Below are positions 53,493 through 63,100 of a stretch of 64,000 nucleotides of DNA, one piece after another. The DNA comes from Acidobacteriaceae bacterium (lineage in GTDB: Bacteria > Acidobacteriota > Terriglobia > Terriglobales > Acidobacteriaceae), in NCBI GenBank assembly GCA_003156805.1, contig PMHV01000005.1:1-64000 (forward strand), given 5' to 3'. The notes beneath the pieces were generated by a model. That model was given only the letters and a program-made list of their open reading frames with translations. It was not told the DNA's origin and did no database searches. A program made the translations under genes and the position numbers. Position 1 is the first letter of the stretch, and the number at the start of each line of letters is the position of its first letter.

Positions 53493-55784
53493 ATGAGCCG
53501 TTCGGTTGTTGCCCGCGGTTTGCTGGTTGGGTGCCTGATGGCTGCGCTGTTCAGCGGATGTTCTCGCGATCCGAACGTGCGCAAGCAGAAGTATCTGGAA
53601 AGTGGAGACCGTTACTTCGCCAAAGCCAAGTACCGGGAAGCGGCCATTCAGTATGCCAATGCGGTGCAGCTCGATCCCCGCTTTGCCCAGGCTCATTATC
53701 AACTGGGGGAGACCTACCTGAAGCTGCGCGACTATCCCCGGGCGTATGCGGAACTCTCGCGAACCGTGGACCTGGAGCCGGACAACTATGCCGCCCACCT
53801 GGATCTGGCCAATCTGCTGATCTCCAGCCGCGACGCCAAGCAGGCGCAGGCCCATCTCGACATTCTGCGGGAGAAGCAGCCCAACAATCCGACTACGTTC
53901 GAGGCCTGGGCCAATCTGTATGCCTTGCAGGGCAATGTGGGCGCGGCGATTCAGGAGATGCAAAAGGGTATCGCGGCCGATCCGAACCGGTCCGAATCCT
54001 ATTTGAACCTGGCGCTGCTGCAATTCCGCAGCAACCTGTTCGATCAGGCCGAGATCAATTTCAAGAAGGCCGTCGAACTGGGTCCGACGGCGATGAATGC
54101 GCAGTTAGCGCTGGGCGGTTTCTACCAGTCGCGCAACCGGATGGCCGAAGCCGAACAGCAGTTCAAGCACGCCGTGGACGTGGACCCGGGAGATCCATCG
54201 CCGTATGAGGCCTATGTCCGTCTGCTGCTGGTGGAAAACAAGAAGGCCGAAACGGAAGCTTTCCTGCAGCAAAGCAAGCACAATTTTCCCGACAGCTCGG
54301 AAGGCTACCGCATGCTGGGCGACTTTTATTTTGCCACCGGCAATCTCGACAAGGCCACCGGCGAGTACGCCACGCTGTATCACGATCATCCCAGGGACGT
54401 GCAAGTAAAGAAAAACTATATTCAGCTTCTCATCCTGAAGAACCGCGTCGAGGAAGCGGCCAAACTCGACAACGACATTCTGGCCGCCAATGCGCACGAT
54501 GCCGACGCGCTGGATTATCGCGGCCAGATGCAGATCCGCCGCAACGACGCCAGCGGGGCCGTGGACTCCCTGCAGCAAGCGCTCAAGAACGATCCCGACA
54601 ACGGTGTTGCGCACTACCATCTGGGCGTGGCCTTCGACATGCAGCACAGCGACGCGCGCGCCGAATCGGAATGGCGCGAAGCCATCCGGCTGCGTCCCGA
54701 TCTCACCGATGCGCAGCGCGCCCTGGCCGGCCTGCAGGTGCGCCGCGGCGATGTGGATGGTCTTTTGCAGACCGCAGAGTCCATCATCAGCAACGCGCCT
54801 TACGCTCCCGACGGCTACCTGCTGCGGGCTCTGGCCGAGATGAATCGCCAAAAGTATTCCGACGCGGATCAGGACTTGCGCAAAGCTTCCGAGATCGAGC
54901 CGCAGGATCCTGCGCCGTATGTGCAGATGGGAAATCTTCACCTGGTGCAGAAGGAGTATGCCGAAGCCGTGAAGTTTTACCAGGAAGCACTGGAGAAAAA
55001 TCCCGCATCCACCGATGCCGTGCAGGGCATCATGAACACCTATCTGGCCGAGAAGCAGCCCGGTCAGGCGGTGGCCGCGGCCGCAGCCCAGATTGCGAAA
55101 TCGCCCAATACCAGCGGACTCTACGATCTGCTGGGCACGGCGCTGTTCCAGAATAAGAAGGATTTGAAAGGCGCCGAAACCGCATTCCGAAAAGCGGTCG
55201 AGCTCGACGCCAACAACTCAGACGCGGTGTTGAAGCTGGGCCAAGTGCAGGCCGCGCAAGGCTCGGTGAGCCAAGCGCTCGCCACTTACCAGCAGTCCAT
55301 CAAGGACCATCCGCGCGAGATCGCTCTTTACCTGCTGGCCGGCGAGATGTACGAATCCCAGCGCAACTGGGAGCAAGCGCGGGGCATGTATCAGAAAGCG
55401 CTCGAGATCCAGGCCGACAATCCCCTGGCCTCGAACAACCTCGCCTACGTGATGCTGCAGCAGGGAGGCAACATCGACGTGGCGCTGGCCATGGCGCAAA
55501 CCGCGCGCCGCGGCATGCCCGATTCGCCGAATGCAGCCGACACGCTGGGCTGGGCCTACTATCAGAAGGGTATTTACAAAACCGCCATAGAAATGTTCCA
55601 GGAATCGCTGCGACTCAACGAGCAAAGAGGCGGCGCAGACGATGCAAGTGTGCACTATCATCTGGGCCTGGCCTACCAGAAAGCCAACCAGCCCTTGCAG
55701 GCTCGCCAACAACTGGAGCGAGTGTTAAAGATCGACCCCAACTACTCCGACGCCCGGAAGGCGCTGACCGAACTGCGCGGGTAG
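53493..55784 (+). CDS. TPR-repeat lipoprotein
   Basis: 763 residues. Lipobox LFSGC (Cys23), so it is a lipoprotein. The mature part is nearly all tetratricopeptide repeats, about 18-20 units of 34 residues (e.g. RYFAKAKYREAAIQYANAVQLDPRFAQAHYQLGETYLKL, ALEIQADNPLASNNLAYVMLQQ). Such proteins are scaffolds for complexes and, in exosortase or polysaccharide-export systems, outer-membrane-attached partners (PrsT-like); whether this is one cannot be decided as no exosortase gene is here. Three signalling proteins follow (sigma-54 activator, PilZ, kinase-regulator pair), which also occur beside such systems. It is convergent with the sigma-54 activator gene (23 bp). Confidence 0.88.
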   Translation: MSRSVVARGLLVGCLMAALFSGCSRDPNVRKQKYLESGDRYFAKAKYREAAIQYANAVQLDPRFAQAHYQLGETYLKLRDYPRAYAELSRTVDLEPDNYAAHLDLANLLISSRDAKQAQAHLDILREKQPNNPTTFEAWANLYALQGNVGAAIQEMQKGIAADPNRSESYLNLALLQFRSNLFDQAEINFKKAVELGPTAMNAQLALGGFYQSRNRMAEAEQQFKHAVDVDPGDPSPYEAYVRLLLVENKKAETEAFLQQSKHNFPDSSEGYRMLGDFYFATGNLDKATGEYATLYHDHPRDVQVKKNYIQLLILKNRVEEAAKLDNDILAANAHDADALDYRGQMQIRRNDASGAVDSLQQALKNDPDNGVAHYHLGVAFDMQHSDARAESEWREAIRLRPDLTDAQRALAGLQVRRGDVDGLLQTAESIISNAPYAPDGYLLRALAEMNRQKYSDADQDLRKASEIEPQDPAPYVQMGNLHLVQKEYAEAVKFYQEALEKNPASTDAVQGIMNTYLAEKQPGQAVAAAAAQIAKSPNTSGLYDLLGTALFQNKKDLKGAETAFRKAVELDANNSDAVLKLGQVQAAQGSVSQALATYQQSIKDHPREIALYLLAGEMYESQRNWEQARGMYQKALEIQADNPLASNNLAYVMLQQGGNIDVALAMAQTARRGMPDSPNAADTLGWAYYQKGIYKTAIEMFQESLRLNEQRGGADDASVHYHLGLAYQKANQPLQARQQLERVLKIDPNYSDARKALTELRG

Positions 55785-55806
55785 CTCAAGAAAGTTGTGG
55801 TTGTGA

Positions 55807-56874
55807 CTAGTCGGCGGCCGCGCTCTGATTGGTTGGGCTCTCGGCCGGCTGCCGGCGCGCGGTGCGGTTCGAAGGCAAACCGGCATCGCGAATCTTGTAG
55901 AGCAGCGCGCGGTAGCTGATGCTGAGAGAACGCGCCGCTTGTTTGCGGTTCCAGCGATGATTCTGCAGCACTTTCAAAATAATCTTGCGTTCCAGTTCGC
56001 GCACCGCTTGCCGAGTCACCTTTTTCAGCGAGATCTGGCCATCCAGAGGAATCTCGGCGCTAAAGAAATCCGGCTCCCGCGGTTTCAAGTCTGCGGAGAT
56101 GACATCTTCGCTGCCCAGGATCACATAGCGCTTCATCAGGTTTTCCAACTCGCGAACGTTACCCGGCCAATGATATTTGGCGAACGCGCCGATCAGGTCC
56201 GCGGAGAGCGGCTTGGCCCGGGCGTTGAACTTGCGATTGTAATACTCGAGGAAATAATCGACCAGCTCGGGAATGTCGGCAGCCCGCTCGCGCAGAGGCG
56301 GCAGCTGGAGATTCACCACGTTGATGCGGTAGAACAGGTCGGCGCGGAAGGTACCGTTTTCAATCTCCTGCTCCAGCTTGCGATTGGTGGCACACACGAC
56401 GCGGACTTCGACTTTCTTATCTTCCTGCGCTCCGATGCGGCAGAACTGGCCATCCTGCAGCAGTTGCAACAACTTGGATTGCAAGGCCAGATCGAGTTCG
56501 GAAATCTCGTCCAAGAAAAGAGTGCCGCGGTGAGCCATCTCGACGCGGCCGGGCTTCATGCCATAAGCGCCGGTGAATGCGCCCTTCTCGTAGCCGAATA
56601 GTTCGCTCTCCAACAATGTTCCGGGAATCGCGGGGCAATTCACCTTGACCCAAGGGCCGGTCCTCCACGGCGAGGCGGTGTGAATCATGCGCGCGATGAT
56701 GTCTTTGCCGGTGCCGCTCTCGCCCTGGATGAGGACGGGAACGTTGGCTCCGGCCAGCTTGGTCAGACGCTCCCGGACCGCCTGCATAACATCGGTGCGG
56801 CCAAAAACTACGCTTTCGGGAGGCATCTCCCCAAGGGGCTGAACTAGCGAATTCACTGGATTAATAACGCTCAT
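55807..56874 (-). CDS. Sigma-54 activator without receiver domain
   Basis: 355 residues from the ATG at 56874 (a GTG at 56907 is the alternative). No receiver or other sensor domain before the AAA+ part: FGRTDVMQAVRERL starts it at about residue 25. Walker A GESGTGKD (51-58), intact GAFTGA loop (98-103), Walker B FLDEI, sensor motif RVVCATNRKLEQEI and a Fis-type helix-turn-helix near the end (HRWNRKQAARSLSISYRALLYK). It should drive sigma-54 promoters in an unregulated way or through an unseen partner, as in PspF-type activators. The helix-turn-helix is close to that of the regulator at 58731, so they may share sites. Confidence 0.92.
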   Translation of the reverse strand: MSVINPVNSLVQPLGEMPPESVVFGRTDVMQAVRERLTKLAGANVPVLIQGESGTGKDIIARMIHTASPWRTGPWVKVNCPAIPGTLLESELFGYEKGAFTGAYGMKPGRVEMAHRGTLFLDEISELDLALQSKLLQLLQDGQFCRIGAQEDKKVEVRVVCATNRKLEQEIENGTFRADLFYRINVVNLQLPPLRERAADIPELVDYFLEYYNRKFNARAKPLSADLIGAFAKYHWPGNVRELENLMKRYVILGSEDVISADLKPREPDFFSAEIPLDGQISLKKVTRQAVRELERKIILKVLQNHRWNRKQAARSLSISYRALLYKIRDAGLPSNRTARRQPAESPTNQSAAAD

Positions 56875-57081
56875 AGGTCGAGCCTGCAGCACAAGGCGCG
56901 GGCTCACAAGCTTGGGTGCACCCTGAGAACCAAACTGCCAGAGGAGAGGATGCAGACCATAGTAGGCTAGCTTATCTCATTGAAGAAAAGCAACTTACCA
57001 AAGATTCGATGGGGCGTATGCGGGTAATCGAGGGCAGAGAAGAGGGACTCCAAGGGAACGGCGGACTATAGGAAAAGTTTT

Positions 57082-57462
57082 TCACACATAAGAAGCCAGT
57101 TTCCTTCGACGGACTCTGGCAGCAGTGCCCGGCACGGAGAGCGGACGGGAGAACTTCAGGCCGACCAAGTCGTAGCCCCCGGCATGTTCCATGCGCAGAG
57201 CCTTGGCCCGCATGCTGCGAGAGGCTTTGGGCAGAGCCGCCAATGCAGCCAGGGGAGCGCTGGGGATTTCCAGCAAAACCTGCGCTGATGACGGCAAGGA
57301 GCGGCGCACCGCCACCAGCATGCCGCCCGCGCTCACGTTCAACGCGGTGGCAAATTCCAGGAACTCTTTGCCCCGGTCAGCGCCGCTGCGGATAAAAACA
57401 GGGACTGCCAAGGGCAGACGAGGCCACCGCCGACGCTCGGCAACTGCACGGTTACCGTTCAC
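57082..57462 (-). CDS. PilZ domain protein (c-di-GMP receptor candidate)
   Basis: 126 residues, GTG start with AAGGAG 7 nt upstream. PilZ motif: RRRWPRLPLAVPVFIRS near the N-terminus (RxxxR) and ALNVSAGGMLVAV ((D/N)xSxxG), then the closing strand DLVGLKFSRP. Both halves of the c-di-GMP binding site are present. Single-domain PilZ proteins are adaptor-type effectors. Near it are a sigma-54 activator and a histidine kinase, and an HD-GYP phosphodiesterase gene is at 37775, so c-di-GMP signalling is likely in this organism. A weakly supported small membrane ORF lies just upstream on the same strand. Confidence 0.88.
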   Translation of the reverse strand: MNGNRAVAERRRWPRLPLAVPVFIRSGADRGKEFLEFATALNVSAGGMLVAVRRSLPSSAQVLLEIPSAPLAALAALPKASRSMRAKALRMEHAGGYDLVGLKFSRPLSVPGTAARVRRRKLASYV

Positions 57463-57483
57463 GCAATCTCCTTCAACCGGTGT

Positions 57484-57687
57484 TTAACCCAACATTTCCA
57501 GCATCTTAGGGGCCAAATACACCAGTAAAGCCCGAGCAAACCCAAAAGTGTAGGGGACGAACAGCAAGGTTAGAACCCCAAAAGCCAGAAACACCTGAGT
57601 TTCCAGCCCCAAGGCGCGAGGCCAGCTGGCCCTTGCCCGAACCGGCGCGCCGCTGCAACGCCGCGGAAAAGTGCAAGTTTTTGCCAC
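57484..57687 (-). CDS. Possible small membrane protein (doubtful)
   Basis: 67 codons, GTG start. A hydrophobic helix near the C-terminus (QVFLAFGVLTLLFVPYTFGFARALLVYLAP) is the only notable part; the first 25 residues are unlike a protein start, so the true start may be an internal one. It ends 22 bp before the PilZ gene on the same strand and has no ribosome-binding site. Possibly a fragment or a chance ORF. Confidence 0.3.
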   Translation of the reverse strand: MAKTCTFPRRCSGAPVRARASWPRALGLETQVFLAFGVLTLLFVPYTFGFARALLVYLAPKMLEMLG

Positions 57688-57714
57688 ACTTGGGTAAGCG
57701 CCTTACATTTTTCG

Positions 57715-57743
57715 TTGACAAGGAAAACGGTCCGGATTACGAT
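57715..57743 (+). promoter_or_regulatory. Sigma-70-type promoter for the kinase-regulator operon
   Basis: Consensus TTGACA (57715-57720), a 17 bp spacer and TACGAT (57738-57743). The expected start at about 57750 gives a 5' leader of about 67 nt before the kinase ATG (57817). It is the best match to a housekeeping promoter in the window. Confidence 0.7.
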
Positions 57744-57816
57744 CCAATAACGGCATTCTTCCGCTGTAAGTTTGGTACGAATTACCCCTCCCCGTATCAC
57801 AATCACTGGTTTCCCT

Positions 57817-58734
57817 ATGGCCACCGTGCAAAAGAACACGTGTGCTTCCGAATCTCGCGAGGGGCAAGTGCCGGCGCCGCAGACGGCGCTTCCGGGGGAA
57901 CTGCCCGCCGCCGCCGACCTGCCGCAGGCATACTCAGAGTTGCGCGAGCGCTTCCAGCGGACCACTAACGCACTGGCTGCGGCTACGCACGATCTGAAAA
58001 CCCCGCTGGCCATTCTGAATGGCTATGTCGAACTGCTGCAAAGCGAAAAGCTGGGCGACTTGAACGCACGCCAGAAGGAAGTTCTGCGCGACATGCAGGC
58101 CAACGGCAAGCGCTTGCAGCAGTTCATTCAGGATTTCCTGACATTCAGCGCTCTGGAAACTGGCGGCTTGAAGATGCAGTTTGAGGCCGGCGACCTCAAC
58201 CAATGCTTGTCGGAAGTTTGCCGCCTGTGGTCGAACCGCTTTCAGGAAAAGGGACTGGCGCTCTATTTTCTGGCGAATGACAAGCTTCCGGTATTTCCCT
58301 TCGATTCGCCAAAGCTGGAACGAGTCATCTCAAACCTGTTAGAGAATGCTTTCAAGTTCACCCCCCAGGGCGGAACCGTGTGGCTGCACGCCGAAGCTTA
58401 CATGTGGGAGCGGCGCGCGGCGGCGCAGCCGGCGGCGGGCGGAGAGCGACGCCGGCAAAATGTTACGCAGCCCAATTCAGTGAAGGTCAGCGTGTCCGAC
58501 ACCGGGCCGGGAATTCCGGCGGAGTTTCATCTGGAAGTCTTCGACGATTTTTTCCGGCTGCCCTCGAACGAACAGGAAGGCGTGGGGCTGGGACTGGCCA
58601 TCGCGCGCAGGCTGGTGCAGGGCATGGGAGGAAAAATCTGGGTGGAGAGTGAAGCCGGCGTGGGCTGCAAGTTCTCGTTTCTAATCCCCTACAAGCCATC
58701 CGCAACCAGTTCGGGAAAAGGAAAGCATCGATGA
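57817..58734 (+). CDS. Soluble sensor histidine kinase
   Basis: 305 residues from the ATG at 57817 (MATVQKNTC); an upstream extension of 15 residues is possible. No membrane helix and no clear sensor domain. After a 40-residue Pro/Ala-rich start, HisKA has phospho-His58 (ATHDLKTPLAILNGYVELL) and HATPase has N box LERVISNLLENAFKFTPQGG, DTGPGIP and GVGLGLAIARRLV. A short variable insert (ERRAAAQPAAGGERRRQN) lies within the ATPase. The kinase is intact. It overlaps the NtrC-type gene that follows by 4 bp (ATGA), so that regulator is its cognate partner. It may receive its signal through another protein as it has no sensor domain. Confidence 0.93.
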   Translation: MATVQKNTCASESREGQVPAPQTALPGELPAAADLPQAYSELRERFQRTTNALAAATHDLKTPLAILNGYVELLQSEKLGDLNARQKEVLRDMQANGKRLQQFIQDFLTFSALETGGLKMQFEAGDLNQCLSEVCRLWSNRFQEKGLALYFLANDKLPVFPFDSPKLERVISNLLENAFKFTPQGGTVWLHAEAYMWERRAAAQPAAGGERRRQNVTQPNSVKVSVSDTGPGIPAEFHLEVFDDFFRLPSNEQEGVGLGLAIARRLVQGMGGKIWVESEAGVGCKFSFLIPYKPSATSSGKGKHR

Positions 58735-60131
58735 GTGAGGCCGCCAAGATACTGCTGGTAGATGACGAACCGGGCATGCTCCGCTATATCCGCACGCTGC
58801 TGGAGGTCGACGACTACAAGGTGGAAACCGCGTCGACCGGCGAAGAAGCCCTGCAGCGGTTGGAAAAAGGCATGGAGCCTGACTTGGTGCTGCTGGATGT
58901 TCTGATGCCGGGAATCGACGGCCTGGAGACCCTGGAGCGACTGCGGCAGATGCGGCCGAGCGCCAAGGTGGTAATGCTTTCCTGCGTCAACGATACGCGC
59001 AAGGTGGTGCAAGCGATGCGTCTGGGCGCGCAGGATTACATCACCAAACCGTTTGAGAAGGCCGAACTCGATGCGGTGCTTGACCTGTGCCTGGGGCAAG
59101 GGAAAGAAACTCTTCCCGGCGAAGTCGAGGAACTGGCCGATGACATGTTTTTCATTGCGGCCAGCCCGGCCATGCGCAAGATCCGCTCGCAGGCCGCTCT
59201 GGTCGCCCACGTGGACATTCCGGTGCTGCTGCTGGGGGAAAGCGGCACGGGCAAGGAGGTGCTGGCACGGCTGATTCACAAGCTCTCGCCGCGTGCCCAC
59301 CGCACTTTCCTGAAAGTGAATTGCGCGGCGGTGCCGGCCGATTTGCTGGAGAGCGAACTGTTCGGTTATGAGCCCGGCGCATTTACCGGCGCGACCCACG
59401 CCAAGCCGGGCAAGTTCGAATTGTGCAACAAGGGAACAATCCTGCTCGATGAAATCGGCGAGATGCCGCCGGGGCTGCAGGCCAAGTTGCTGCATGTATT
59501 GCAGGATCAGCAGTTCTCGCGGCTGGGCAGCCGTTCTGTGATCAAAGTGGACGTGCGCATTCTGGCGGCTACCAACATCGACATTCCGCAGGCGCTGGCC
59601 ACCAAGCGGCTGCGGGAAGATCTCTATTACCGTCTCAATGCCTTCACTTTGCAACTGCCGCCGCTGCGGGAACGGAAGGAAGAGATTCCCATCCTGCTGA
59701 AGCACTTCATGGCGCAGATGGCAGAGCGTTATGCGCGGCCCGCGCTGCCGCTTTCGCCTACGCTGCTGGAGGCCTGCCAGAGATACAACTGGCCGGGGAA
59801 TTTGCGCGAGTTGAACAACTTTCTTAAGCGCTACCTGATTCTGGCCGATGAGAAACTGGCCGCCGCCGAATTGCAGCCGCGCAACGACGGCTACGGCGGC
59901 GCTGGGGCAGAACCGGGAGCTAAGAGCGGCGAGAGCGGAGGGTTGAAATCGGTGGCCCGCGGCGCCAAAGATGAGGCCGAGGCAGAAGCCATCAAGCAGG
60001 CCCTGGACCAGACCAACTGGAATCGCAAACAGGCGGCCGCGCTGCTGCAGATCAGCTACAAGGCTTTGCTCTACAAGATCCGGCAATATGGCATCGCCGA
60101 GGCGCATCACAAGCTTTCGGCCGGAGCTTAG
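58731..60131 (+). CDS. NtrC-family sigma-54 response regulator
   Basis: 466 residues. Receiver with D11/D12, phosphoacceptor D56 and KP at about 106-107 (YITKPFEKAE); AAA+ with Walker A GESGTGKE (169-176), intact GAFTGA (216-221), Walker B LLDEIGEM; Fis-type helix-turn-helix at the end (NWNRKQAAALLQISYKALLYK). Coupled to the soluble kinase by ATGA overlap. Compared with the regulator at 13548, the L1 loop and DEIGEM are canonical, so this one should work with sigma-54. The next gene is on the other strand; a probable terminator follows. Confidence 0.95.
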   Translation: MSEAAKILLVDDEPGMLRYIRTLLEVDDYKVETASTGEEALQRLEKGMEPDLVLLDVLMPGIDGLETLERLRQMRPSAKVVMLSCVNDTRKVVQAMRLGAQDYITKPFEKAELDAVLDLCLGQGKETLPGEVEELADDMFFIAASPAMRKIRSQAALVAHVDIPVLLLGESGTGKEVLARLIHKLSPRAHRTFLKVNCAAVPADLLESELFGYEPGAFTGATHAKPGKFELCNKGTILLDEIGEMPPGLQAKLLHVLQDQQFSRLGSRSVIKVDVRILAATNIDIPQALATKRLREDLYYRLNAFTLQLPPLRERKEEIPILLKHFMAQMAERYARPALPLSPTLLEACQRYNWPGNLRELNNFLKRYLILADEKLAAAELQPRNDGYGGAGAEPGAKSGESGGLKSVARGAKDEAEAEAIKQALDQTNWNRKQAAALLQISYKALLYKIRQYGIAEAHHKLSAGA

Positions 60132-60158
60132 GAGGCCGGTTGAGAGTACGATCGGCCG

Positions 60159-60187
60159 AATTCCTCAAGCCCTCCGAGGGAATTTTT
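60159..60187 (+). terminator. Probable intrinsic terminator after the NtrC-type gene
   Basis: AATTCC-TC...GA-G-GGAATT followed by TTT (60181-60187 is AATTTTT). The stem is about 8 bp with one bulge and a 9-nt loop, 28 bp after the stop. It also lies close to the 3' end of the convergent SBBP gene and could serve both. Confidence 0.5.
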
Positions 60188-60198
60188 CCGGAGCTTGC

Positions 60199-63100
60199 CT
60201 ACTCCACCTGCAAAATAAAATTGGCGTTGTGGGTGTCGGTGCCTGAGGTTCCGGTCAGCGTAAGGGTATAGGTGCCGGCGGGAGTTCCACTCACGGTGGT
60301 AGTAGTGGCCTTGCTCTTGCAAGCTGGCAGGAAGGCAAGCAAGGCAAACAGAGCGCACAGCAACAGAACCCCTACGACGCGCCTTCTGCGGCGCCGGCTG
60401 CCCTTGCCGGCGGCAAATAACCCGATCCCGGGCACAATGAGCCAGATGGCATAGAGCGGAGCATGCCCAGCGGTTATGCTGGCTGTGTTCACGGGACGCG
60501 CCGTTGTCGTCAGTTCCAGAGCTGAGGACTGGGCGCTGCGGCTGTTGAGGGTTATGGTACTGGGTACCAGGGTGCAGGTGGCGCCGCCGGGAACGTTCGC
60601 GCTGCAGGCAAGGGTGATGCTGGCTCCGTATACGCCCTGCTGCGGGGTCACGGTCACGGTGTACTGCGCCGTGTTGCCGGCGGCCACAGTCTGGCTCGAA
60701 GGAGACACGGTGACGGCAAAGTCGGTGGCCTCAAACGAAACGGAAAAAGTATTGTTCCCTGGGTCGGGGTCGTTGTTGGTGACCGACGAGACCGAAGCGG
60801 ATGAGGTGAAGAATCCCGACGCATTGGGAGTCAGAACGATAGTGACCGTGACGGTCGAGCCGGACTGCAGAGCCGCGATGGTACAAGCGACGGTGAGGTC
60901 GGTCGCAGCCGTACTGCAGGTGCCGGAGCCGGCGCTGGCGCTGTTGAATGTGGTTCCGGACGGGATGATGCCGCTGACGATGACGTTGGTGGCGAGATCG
61001 GGACCGTTGTTGGTAATGGTGTAGGTGGTGGTGACCTGGTTCCCCGCGCTGACCGTGGTCTGCCCAGCGCCGAGCGTCAGCTCGCCTGTAATGGCCAGAT
61101 CGGCGGCCGTGCCCAGCTTGACGATAAAGTCATCGCTGGGGCCATTGAGAGTGTTCTGCAGCCAATTGGCAACCTGAAGATTGGTGGAAGTGGTATCGCC
61201 GACAAAGTAAGTGTTCGAGCTGGAATCGAGGGCGATGCCGGTTCCGCGATCCGTGCCGTTGCCGCCGAAATAAGTCGCATAGGAGCCGACGCCGGTTTCC
61301 CCGGAGGTCGTCGAAGTGTTGATGCGGGCAAAAAAGGCATTCTGTGGTCCGAGGAGCGCGCTCTGAATGGCACCCGTGGTGAAAGGAAAGTTGGGTGAAG
61401 TCGTCGAGCCGGTGATGAGTGCGCCGCTCGCCGTATCCACGGCGATGGCCAGCCCACTCTCGTTGGCGCTCCCACCCACATAGGAAAAGTAGGTAAGACC
61501 TACGTTTTCCGTAGTCGTTGAAGAGCTTTCCGCAGGATTGTTGAAGCGCGCTACGTAGGCATCGGTGAACGTGGTAGCCGCGGGACATGTTGTGGGATTG
61601 GGCGGCGGAACATTCAGGCAGAGCTGGAATGTCGCTGTGCCGGTAGGAATCGCCGAGACGAAAGGTTCAGAATTCGTGGCTCCGGTGACGTAGATGTTGA
61701 GCGCGCCGGGGTCGAGAGCAATCGCCACGCCCGAATCAGTTCCCGCGCCGCCGAGGTAGGTGGAGAACAGCAATTGCTGCGCGCCCACCGGTCCGTTGGG
61801 ATTGAGTTTGGCAACGAAGGCGTCGGTCGCGGTGGTGCCGGTGGTGTTGGCGCAAGTCACCGGATTAGTGATCACCGTGGGCGGAATCTGGTCCAGACAG
61901 GGCTGGTAGGGATTCAGGATGGGGAAGTCCGTGGCCGAATTCGTACCCGAGATGAAGTTCGTGGTACCGGTAAAATACACGATGCCGGAAATATCGACGG
62001 CAATGCCTCCGCCAACGGCGACGCCGTTGGCGGGCGAACCGCCGCCGAAATACGTGGAGTAGGAAATGCTGCCAATGCCGGCGGCGAGCGTGTTGACCTT
62101 GGTGACAAAAAACTGGACGGCGGCGAGAGGAGAGCTTTGGAAGGGCGTCTGCGCGGCCGGAGGCGCTTCGGCCGCGGGGAAAAGATCCTGCAGCGTGGGC
62201 GTGTCGTTCGAGGTTGTAGTACCGGTGACGAAAACGTTGCCCTTGGAGTCGGTGGCCATGCCGGTGGCGTCGTCATCGCCGTTACCGGAGAGGTAGGAAG
62301 AATAATTGAAGGCTGCGCCGGTCGAGTTCAGCACGCTCACGAATACCGATGTGCAGGTAACGGAAGCGCATTGCGGGCCTTTGGTCTCAGGCACGGTCTG
62401 ATAACCGAGGACGTTGGTGGCAGAGGTTGGAAAATCGCTGGACGTGGTGTTGCCCACGACGTAGGCATTACCGGCGCCATCGACCCCGATACCGACGCTG
62501 TTATCGGCGCCTGTGCCTCCAAAAAATGTGAGATAAGAAACCGACGGAGGATCGGTAGGATCGATCTTGGCGACGAAGACATTAGCCCCCGGGCCGATCT
62601 GAGTTACAGTGGGGAACGGGAAGCTGTTTGTCGGCGAATTCGTCGAACTGGCGAGATAGATATTGCCGGCAGTATCGACGGCGATAGAAGGATAAGTTTC
62701 AGAACCGCTGCCGCCGAAATAGGTGGAAAAATCCAGCTGGGGGTCGATAACCAGTTCGCGGCCGCGGTCATAATTGCCGATTTCGAATCCGACGCGGTTG
62801 GCGGCCCGAAGCACAAAGCGCCCTTCGACTGGCTGCCGGCTGCCAGCGTTGTCCTGATAGATGCGCGGGGCCTGCAGGCGCACGCTGCCCGCATCGCCGC
62901 GATCGAGGATGAGATCGCCATGCTGGAGCTGTAGCTTGGTGACGCCATCGAACTCGAGTTCGGCGCTGGACGGGTTCGCGCCAGGGCCAACCTTGAAGTC
63001 ATACTCCAGATGGCCCTGGTTTCCGTAGAAAAGCAGGTCGATTCCCGGGTAAATCTCCCGGTAGCGGACGCCCGCAAACTGAGGCACATTGCGATGCCAC

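Noticed and set aside
57675-57695. Sigma-54-like TGGCAAAAACTTGCA on the minus strand
   Set aside because: The distance between GG and GC is 9, not 10 bases, so it does not fit the -24/-12 spacing.
61774-62934. Open frame of 386 codons on the plus strand
   Set aside because: Antisense to the SBBP surface protein, whose repeats are clear on the minus strand.
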